Of a DNA stretch of 64,000 nt, positions 56,483 through 64,000 are shown in pieces (positions within the stretch are counted from its first letter, which is position 1; each line of letters opens with the position of its first letter). The notes under the pieces were generated by a model that was not told where the DNA came from, made no database searches, and was given only the letters and a program-made list of their open reading frames with translations. The stretch is taken from assembly GCF_001411555.2 (NCBI RefSeq), contig NC_049909.1:17966623-18030622 (forward strand), read 5' to 3'. The position numbers were made by a program, and so were the translations under genes. Origin of the DNA: Juglans regia. Taxonomy: Eukaryota > Streptophyta > Magnoliopsida > Fagales > Juglandaceae.

Positions 56483-57414
56483 TACTTCCTTCGACTCCGA
56501 GTTGCAAGACCTTCGAGTCCGAAACCGAGAAGAAAAAGACCTTTTGAGTCCACAAGAAAGAGGCTTTCCTTGCTTTTTATCGGGAATATCCCCCCTCTGA
56601 GCCCGTAGCTCCTTTTCTTGGTTGGCTTTCCGACTATGAATTTACGAAAATGGGTCTTGCAGGACATGGAATTAACGAAGGTTGTGTTAACCAATCCGTC
56701 ATAAAATATCACTGCAATCTCGAGAAATAGATTTTCATTTCAGACCTTGATTCGTACCATCAAAAAATCAGAAGATCAGTTGTACATCAATCTTAAAGAT
56801 TCTGCCTTCATATATTCACGAAGCCGTTTAGGACAATTAAACTCATCCTGTCCATTTTTAGCTGTTCAGAACTTCAGATTCAATTCTCGTGCTATGATTT
56901 CTGCTGTAGGTTGTTTCTAAACGTCATAAGAAAAAGATATCAATGGCATTGCCAAGCCTTCCTTCCATCTTTATATTTTATCTCACGGTTTGTCCCAGTC
57001 TGAGCGTGTGGTGCTTTAAAAATGAGGGAAGGGTAAGAAAGGCTTTCTACTTTTCTTCTTCTTTTTCTTCTTCTTTTTCCTTTAAGCTGTATTAATAAGG
57101 AGGTTCTTTAACAGCTTTTTGTTTTGTCTATTTCTCCACTTTGGTTGACTTTCATTGTCCAATAGACAATAGCCAGTTAAAGTGGGAGCCTCGGAACCCA
57201 TATCTGTCTCTCCCTTCTACCCATTAAACTCTTCATTGGGCTGTCAAGATTTTGTTGGATGGATAGTGATTGGGTTATTATTCATTTGTTATTTATAGTG
57301 TATTTGAAGTTTTTTATTTTATTATTATATTTTTTTAAGTATTTTTTGAACATCTTTAATTATTAAGAAAAAATTTTAAAAATTATATAATAGTAAAATG
57401 GTGGGTATGTTTAT
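56483..57414. other. Upstream region of the coiled-coil gene
   Basis: It contains pyrimidine runs (TTCTTCTTTTTCTTCTTC near 57050) and no supported gene. Confidence 0.4.
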
Positions 57415-57780
57415 TTTTCTCTCTTTTATTTTATATATTCTGATCTATAGAAACGAGTAAATCATACCAGAACAATCTGTCAATCACTGCCAGAGAAAGA
57501 AGAGAGAGAGAGAGCATTTGCACTGTGCACAAGGTACAATAATCAATGAATCAACTTGGGGAATTTGATAAAAGGTTGATCTACTGAATCAATGTTTTAA
57601 TCAAATATTTTTCTTCTTTTATTTTATATATTTTGAGCTAGAGAAAGGAGTAAATCAAATCATTCCCAGAACGATCACTGCCACACACACTCACACAGAG
57701 AGCATGTGCACTGTGCAGAAGGTACAATAATCAATGAATCAACTTGGAAAGCTTGATAAAAGGTTGGATCTACTGGATTA
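57415..57780. repeat. Tandem duplication, about 190-bp unit, two copies
   Basis: CTTTTATTTTATATATT begins both copies (57423 and 57616). GCACTGTGCA and GGTACAATAATCAATGAATC (57533 and 57721) occur in each, then GATAAAAGGTTG and ATCTACTG. The copies differ by short indels around a GA or CA microsatellite. No gene frame is present. Confidence 0.75.
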
Positions 57781-58632
57781 CCTCAAAAAACAAGTGTCCC
57801 ATGGAACTATGAGTCTGTGATATCGTGGAGCTGACCCAGCAAATTTATGTTTTGCAACTGCTTGTCTGGAAAAACTCAAAAGAAAAGGACACCCGAAAAA
57901 GATGGTTCAAATTTTGGCTCGTGTTTAGAGTGAAATGACCATCCACCTTTTTCATCTCTTGTCTCCCTCTCGTACCAGCTAGTAGAATTGCTTGGATTTA
58001 GTATTGTCTTCACAACCAAGATGGCTTGGGCCAGCTGCCTATGGCCCTTGTAATCTTGGATGCATTCTGCACAATCACATGCTTTTTTCGTGTCATTGCA
58101 GTTCTAATCTTTGATGTTATATGGATTTAACCCAAAACAAAGATGTCCTTCGGACCCAAAACCCCATACAAATTGTTGCCAAACTCAGTCGCCAACACTT
58201 TGCAGGACTCAAGACTCCCAACAGATGGGGCTCACACTGCAGAAACTTATCGGCCCCATCGCATGGCTGTATGCATTTCAATTATGATGCAGAAATCCGC
58301 AATGATCATATTCCATTGTTGCATTTCTGCGTAAGGATTCCTCCGGAATTGATGAAGCTCTCCTGCCTTAAAAAAACTCAACCTTAAGATGTTCATCCCA
58401 GAATATGAGTAGACGAATCATTTTACAAAGCGCTGCTCAGCCATGAGCTTATCTGTGATTTTTAAATCTCCTCCATCATTCAGAGCATCGTCTCTGCTTT
58501 CTGAGTATTTATTTGAAAAAGCAAAAATGGTTAGTAATTGTTTCAGGCTACCCATTACAGTCTGAAGTTCAGGGTTGATCTTGGTTGCGATTGTTAAAGA
58601 TGAAAAATGTCTGCTTGAATCAAGTTCTTACA

Positions 58633-58672
<40 letters not shown>

Positions 58673-60384
58673 ACATAGTTATGAAAGCGAGAGACAGTAT
58701 AATTGTTTGGCTTAAAATACTTGTCGACGCCTGCAAAATATCAAACATCTATCCCATTTAGCCGACCATGTTACAGAGGTGGAGATTGATACCTTCTCCG
58801 TCTGTTCACTCAAATTAAATGGTGTAATTGAAGAGAGATAAATACAGTATTTATTAAGCTTGCATTCCGTAGTGAGTTATTCTTAAGTATTCAATAAATA
58901 GTAATTAGAAAGTAATTATAGAATATTAAATAATAATAATAAATAGATAATAAATAATAATTAGATATTCTCAGCTATAATATCCCAATATCCAAACTAG
59001 GCTAGTAACTTTTTATCTGCATTTTTTCTTCAAGACTGCCCATCACTTTTTTGGAGTCGGTTCAGCACTATATTTCTGAAATTGTGCCTGATTCATATAA
59101 ATTTTTGTTCTAATTCGTGAGAAATTTGGTGGGATCAACATCAGCACTTCAACTAGATTAGGGTACTAACCATTCGATGATAAAAACCAAAACAACTCTT
59201 TTGATTACACCATAAACATGCGAAGACCACATCAATCTGTCTTAGAGGACCATGTTTCCATAAAAGATAAATACTTTTTTTAATCCTAATTCTTATTATT
59301 TATAATTAAATTTGATGATGTGATATAAAGGGGATCAAATATTTTAAACTCACAATGAGTTTCTAAGCCCAGCCCAAGATGAAGGGCCTCCACTAGAAGA
59401 CAACAAAATAAGAGAGGAATGACAATATGTCAGGAGGGAAATGAGAGATGATGTAACATGAAGGAATGAGATATTGAAAATAAAATAGGGAAACAAGACG
59501 ATTTGAGAGGGACTTTTGAGGGCTTCTTCCATATGACTTTTTGGCCAGACTACAATTTTTAGAGCTTCTTCAACCTCACGACAAAGACTTCAGCAATATC
59601 ATCTCTCCAATAAGATAGACTTCTAATTTTCATTGTACAGTAAGGATAAGATACTATGAGAGACTGTAAAATAATTGTATTATAGTAGATTTTCTCATCC
59701 TCAAACTCCCGTGGATGTAGGCATTATGTCGAATCATATAAATTTGTGTATTTCCATCTTTTTTTTTTATTTTTCCTGCATTTATTTTTTATTCATTGCC
59801 TTGGATGTATGCACGAACACCATTCAGTTGCACCAAACCACCATCAGGTGTTCCAAATCACACCGATCAAGGCCCAAATAGTCTCAGCGGGCCGGTAATG
59901 ACTTTTTCCCCCCTTCCAACCTATTGCGTTATTTTTAAGCATTAACATGATATATATTAAGTGATAATAATCAGACTCATCTACATCATTCGATCTAGGA
60001 TCTAACAGTTAGAAATGACACAATTGAGAAAAAAGCATGACTGGTTGAGATCAGAGAACCAGAAACAGAAGCACGTCTAGAACAATTAGGATTATAATGA
60101 AGAGTATCGTTGCTCATTCCTAAAATATACAAATATTTCTTCTTCTCATTTTAAACCATGTCATCCTAATAACAAATGTTGATATATTTATAAGACTTTG
60201 CTTTTGCTTTCTTGGCAAAATTTTAGAAATTTGACATCTTCTCAAGAGGATCATATAAAAAACAGGACTAAAGAATAACAGTGATATTAATCTATTTAGC
60301 AAGCTCAGGAAAAAAAAATATGAGGACAAATGCCATCTTAATATGACATGATTTTAGTATTGAAATTTTATATTTGAAAGCGAG
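57781..60384. other. Gene-free 2.6-kb stretch
   Basis: Content is a (GA)n microsatellite at 58641-58668 and AT-rich DNA. An open frame of 88 codons at 58121 has no codon pattern or similarity that supports it. Nothing else can be assigned. Confidence 0.4.
58641..58668. repeat. (AG)n microsatellite
   Basis: Fourteen AG units. Confidence 0.85.
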
Positions 60385-60530
60385 TGCCAGTGTATAAAGC
60401 ACACCCTCTATTTAATTGACATGACAATACTTGATTTGCTAGAAAAAAATAAATTTAAAATATATTACTAGCCAAGTCTTCTTATGTCGATAAAATAGAG
60501 GGTGTACTTTGCATACCGACTTCCAAGTAA
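60385..60530. mobile_element. MITE with ACACCCTCTATTT arms
   Basis: The left arm reads AAGCACACCCTCTATTTAAT and the right arm, on the other strand, AAGTACACCCTCTATTTTAT; outer parts GTGTATAAAG and GGTATGCAAAG also pair. A right-end relative lies near 32800. Confidence 0.65.
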
Positions 60531-60566
60531 AAGAATTCTTTAGTGGTTAGCATGACAATACAATCT

Positions 60567-60650
60567 CTAGAGCATTAGTATTGGTGTAGCCAAATGTAAA
60601 TGCAAACTAAAAGTTAGCTAACAACTCCACTAAATTGTCTACATTGGAAT
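60567..60650. mobile_element. Left part of an older MITE interrupted by the hAT element
   Basis: CTAGAGCATTAGTATTGGTG then TAGCCAAATG resembles the left end of the element at 19966 (CACTGGCATTGGCCTAGTC) and the general GAGCATT...GCCAAA MITE type. The remainder continues beyond 61448, but no clean right end was seen. Confidence 0.4.
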
Positions 60651-61440
60651 TAGGGGTGTAATCGGTTCGGTTCGGTCCGGTTTTAGACAAAATCTAGGAC
60701 TAAACCGGTATGTACCGGTTTTATATTTTCCAAAACCGATTATACACCGGTTACCCTCCTAAACCGGTACCTCCGATTTTACCGATTTTTGGTCCGGTCT
60801 GGTCCGATTTTTCAATTTTTTTTAAAATGTAAATTTCACAATTTATCATTAAAAATTTGTTTATAAAAAAAAATTTGATTTAAAAAAAAAATTGTTTTAT
60901 ACTTTTATAAATATCTTAGACTATATAATAGTATTAATATTAGACTATTGGTATAGTTATAAGTTATATATTAGTATTAGTTATAAACTATATATTTAAT
61001 ATTAGTATTAGTTATAAACTTGTAGTATTAATTATAAGTATAACTATAGACATTAGTCTATATTAGACTATTAGTATTAGTTATAAACTTTTAGTGATTT
61101 AGTATTAACATTTTATGTAATAATTTATAAATTATAATAAGAAATTATTTCATATATGAATATATATAATTATATATATATATATAAATTTCACATAAAA
61201 ATTTATAATTATGTGAAATTTATAATTATACATAATATATAAAACTTATATATATTAATATATATATAATATTTTGTATAAAAATTATATATACAATAAT
61301 ACAAATATTATTTTTTATATATATTTTTTATCAACCGGTTCGGTCTGAAAAATCCTAAACCGGCCGATTTTCACATTCTAAGAACCGGTCCTAGACCGGA
61401 CCGGTTCAAAACCGGTAAAATTTTTTTGCTTACACCCCTA
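60651..61440. mobile_element. hAT-type non-autonomous element with 8-bp target duplication
   Basis: The element is 790 bp with perfect 11-bp ends TAGGGGTGTAA and TTACACCCCTA. ATTGGAAT flanks both sides (60643-60650 and 61441-61448). Sub-terminal DNA is filled with GGTTCGG, GGTCCGG, AACCGG and ACCGATT motifs in both directions (60668-60815 and 61332-61420), as in hAT elements where the transposase binds such repeats. The centre is AT-only DNA with TAGTATTAG repeats. There is no transposase. Confidence 0.88.
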
Positions 61441-61448
61441 ATTGGAAT

Positions 61449-61958
61449 AGACAAACGCAATTTTTTTGCTTACAAGTTACAGTAATTCCACATATTTGTA
61501 TGGTTAATCTTTCCCATTTATTAAATAATTTATAAATAATTTATCTCCCCCCTATCTCTCTCTCTCTCCACATAAGCCCTTAGTTATTTCTCTCGATAGA
61601 AGCTTAGCCAAAAGTTATTTTATTCATTATTTTTCACAGGGCTCATGCACAGTACCGCTTTTTCCCTCGAGTTTTTTTCAGGTCTAAAACCGGCCTAGGA
61701 CATTGGATGAATGCCTTGTTGATTTTTGAAGATATTGTCTGCATCAATAATTGTTTTTCTCAGAGAAGACAATTCATTAACGCAAATAAAATAGATACAT
61801 CAGTTCAAAAAATAGAAGTTAATATAAAGAATAAGAGACAATAACGGGGGTTCTTTCCTACTATGAAATCTAACAAACACTGTGAAACTTTAATTAGAGG
61901 AATGCTGCTAGTAATATTATTGGAAGCTACCCATTTTGCAATGGCATGCGCATATCGA
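61449..61958. other. Gene-free spacer
   Basis: A CT-rich run CTATCTCTCTCTCTCTCC near 61553 and AT-rich DNA. Part of it is presumably the right half of the interrupted MITE. Confidence 0.35.
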
Positions 61959-62698
61959 TTATGAGATCAATGTATTTTTTTTACTTTCCAATCTTGTGTC
62001 ACTTATGGTACATTCTGCTATCCAGTCTTGAGTTTTTTCTAACTCTGTGTATGCTGATAACGTTCTTTGAGAATCCCCTTCAATTGAGATGTTCAATATA
62101 TTTATGGAATGTGCTTCTTTAACTCCTGAAAACGCTGCCCTTGCTTCCCCTAGATTTGGGTTGCAAATTCTTATATGTTCGGCCACTATGAAAATTATCT
62201 CCCCTGTGTGTGATTTGCAAACTACAATTGGGGTGCTACCACATGGTATTACCGCCACATCAAAGGTGATTGAGAATTTACCTATGGGAGGGGGAATCCA
62301 TCTTTTTTCTACCCCTTTATTTTTTCCAGTCGAATCTCATGCATTACAATGGTCGCTATAAGAATCATTTAGTTTAACAACAAATTGTTCTATAGAGAGG
62401 TTTAGAGAGTCATGCATAATCTGATTTCTATAAAACTATAAGTTATCCATAGCAATCACAACAAAAATTTGAAACTTGTGGATTTAAGTATCCAAATTTG
62501 AAGGTTATGAACCGAATCCAATATGCACCTAATCCAAGTTTGAAGATTGTGACCTATAGCTGAGATGCTAAGGGGCCATGTTGATTGTCTCCAAATAATT
62601 TTAGAGCAAGGGCACTCGAAAAAGATGATAGGCGGTTTCTTCAACAGAATTGCAGATGAGACACAAATTTTATAGTTATTAGTGTTAAATATGATCAT
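61959..62698 (-). pseudogene. LINE remnant: zf-RVT and RNase H (RVT_3) domains
   Basis: The upper part, 62698-62456, reads FFECPCSKIIWRQSTWPLSI, the end of the zf-RVT domain of plant L1 elements. After a frame break, WIPPPIGKFSITFDVAVIPC (about 62310-62250) and NPNLGEARAAFSGVKEAHSI with NISIEGDSQ give an RNase H domain that retains D, E and D residues of the active site. Stops separate the two. It belongs to a different LINE group from the CLPP4 copy, which lacks RNase H. Confidence 0.75.
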
Positions 62699-64000
62699 TG
62701 AAAATATGATTGTTTAGATAATAATTTAATTATAATTTGATTATTAATTAGCATACGATCGATATAATTGTAAAATATGAAAAATTTAATGTAACACCCA
62801 TTTCTCGTAGGCTATGAGTGTCACGTATTTTTCATAAAAATAAACCTGGCAAGAGATCTCAAATTTCATAAATGAAATTAGAAATTTATTTTGTAGAAAA
62901 AGGTCTAATAAAATGTCTTACAAACATATTAAATGAATAAACTGAATAAATTCATGTCATAAAAACATGTTTTATTTTAGAAAGTCTGAAACTAAAATTA
63001 ACTGCTCCTTCAATTCCTGGCCTGTCTGCTCGTATTCATCATTCTCACCTGGGTGGTTAAAAACATGAAAAAAAACTAAAATGAATCGAAGACTCAGCAA
63101 GAAATTCATCACAACGTAAACATAATAAATATAAGGTTTTCATAAAAAATTTCATGTTGAGAGTTTAAAATTCACGAGTGTTCATACTGATACTTATGCT
63201 ATATATGACTGATTTAACTGACTAATTTATCTGATTTAACTAATTTATCTGACTGACCAACACATTTAACCATGTGTGCGAGGTTGTGCACCGGCCCCAC
63301 ATCCCGCGGCCGCAAGAAGAGTCACTGATAGTATTCTGGCATACTATGGTGGACCACGCTTGAACCAGTGGCTTGCACATCCACCCTGAAAACTGAATTT
63401 GCATTGGTACCATGCATCTGAATGGCCATCTAATTAATTGATCTTATCCTATATTGCACTTGAACTTAAGATAGCTTATGTGTCTTATACACATGAGATG
63501 CATGACATGATACATACATAATTATAATTTATAAATTTGAACATGATGTGGAATGACATGATCGTATGCTGTGGTGGATGACATGTTTGCATATGACATT
63601 AGTGGTTCATAAATAATGGTTGTCAATGAACTGGCTTGAATAATACTTATATGTAAGTTGAACTGTGATGATTCTAATTTATGATCAAATTACTTACCTC
63701 GCCGCGCTTCTTCTTGAATAACACTTCGTAACTCGACACCTATATGCAATAATAACTATCACTAAATTTATTTGGAAACAATATTTACTAATATCCTACT
63801 AAATTAAATTCACAATCTAAAAGATAACCAAATAAATCTTTGTGTAACATCATAATCAATAAATCTTAGTATTTAAATTACTTACATACTAATAACATAT
63901 TATAATTTAGTAGAATATTTGAGTTATTTTAAAATAATTCCTAAAACTTCAATTCTTAAACTAAGTTTCATTTCTTAATATAATTATTAAATCTTATAAG
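62699..64000. other. Unassigned repeat-like stretch running off the window
   Basis: It contains TGTAACACCCATTTCTCGTA at about 62791, a phrase of the kind seen at LTR or DNA-element ends, and a GC-richer patch at 63280-63390 (CGGCCCCACATCCCGCGGCC). The end of any element lies outside the window, so no class can be given. No coding frame is present. Confidence 0.35.

Noticed and set aside
58121..58387. 88-codon plus-strand frame
   Set aside because: Isolated, with no splice partners or recognised domain.
1..64000. CRISPR arrays, operons, phage or bacterial defence genes
   Set aside because: No regularly spaced repeats and no prokaryotic gene layout; every gene is intron-bearing or plant-type.

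Overview
This window is nuclear DNA of a flowering plant. The genes have plant-type introns, the AT-rich intergenic DNA is full of short inverted-repeat transposons, and there are copia, L1-type LINE and SINE elements. The proteins are closest, from memory, to eudicot sequences. The repeat types suggest a woody Fagales species, perhaps of the walnut family; that is a guess from pattern familiarity, not a test.

Layout. 0-8.7 kb is transposon-dominated: a terminal exon of an unrecognised gene on the minus strand (173-585), a Harbinger-like MITE, a decayed Ty1/copia element with both LTRs and a 5-bp target duplication (2095-6452), and a Mutator-like MITE with a 9-bp target duplication. 8.8-14.2 kb holds a complete PMT21/ERD3-type membrane methyltransferase gene (minus, 7 coding exons, 600 aa, plus a leader exon and TATA box). 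14.2-21 kb is gene-poor, with microsatellites, MITEs and a 182-bp tandem duplication. 21.1-29.6 kb is an apparently intact CYCLOPS/IPD3 gene (minus, 11 coding exons, 520 aa), the nuclear coiled-coil transcription factor of the common symbiosis pathway. 30-34.6 kb is intergenic with a long hairpin element and an hAT MITE.

34.7-40 kb is plastid CLPP4 (minus, 2 exons, 313 aa); its 4.3-kb intron carries a 5'-truncated LINE with an uninterrupted ORF of about 955 codons in the sense direction. A second, broken LINE of the same family lies at 41.3-43.1 kb. 43.4-45.7 kb is an ankyrin-repeat gene (minus), head-to-head with the proteasome lid gene RPN6 (plus; coding exon 48392-49660), whose leader intron holds a tRNA-derived SINE. 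50.7-52.0 kb is a small cytosolic acyl-CoA-binding protein gene (plus, 4 exons, 90 aa). 53.9-56.5 kb is a 416-aa coiled-coil protein of unknown function (minus, 4 exons). 56.5-64 kb is gene-poor: a tandem duplication, a MITE, a nested 790-bp hAT-type element with an 8-bp duplication, and a LINE zinc-finger/RNase H remnant.

The genes are ordinary eukaryotic neighbours rather than an operon. The items most worth following are CYCLOPS (displaced start, altered spacing at a kinase site, GC-AG first intron), the LINE inside CLPP4, the minimal AUG-UAA uORF in the ACBP leader, and several transposon insertions whose target duplications can be read directly. All exon joins were made by hand from splice consensus, reading frame and family knowledge; no alignment was run.
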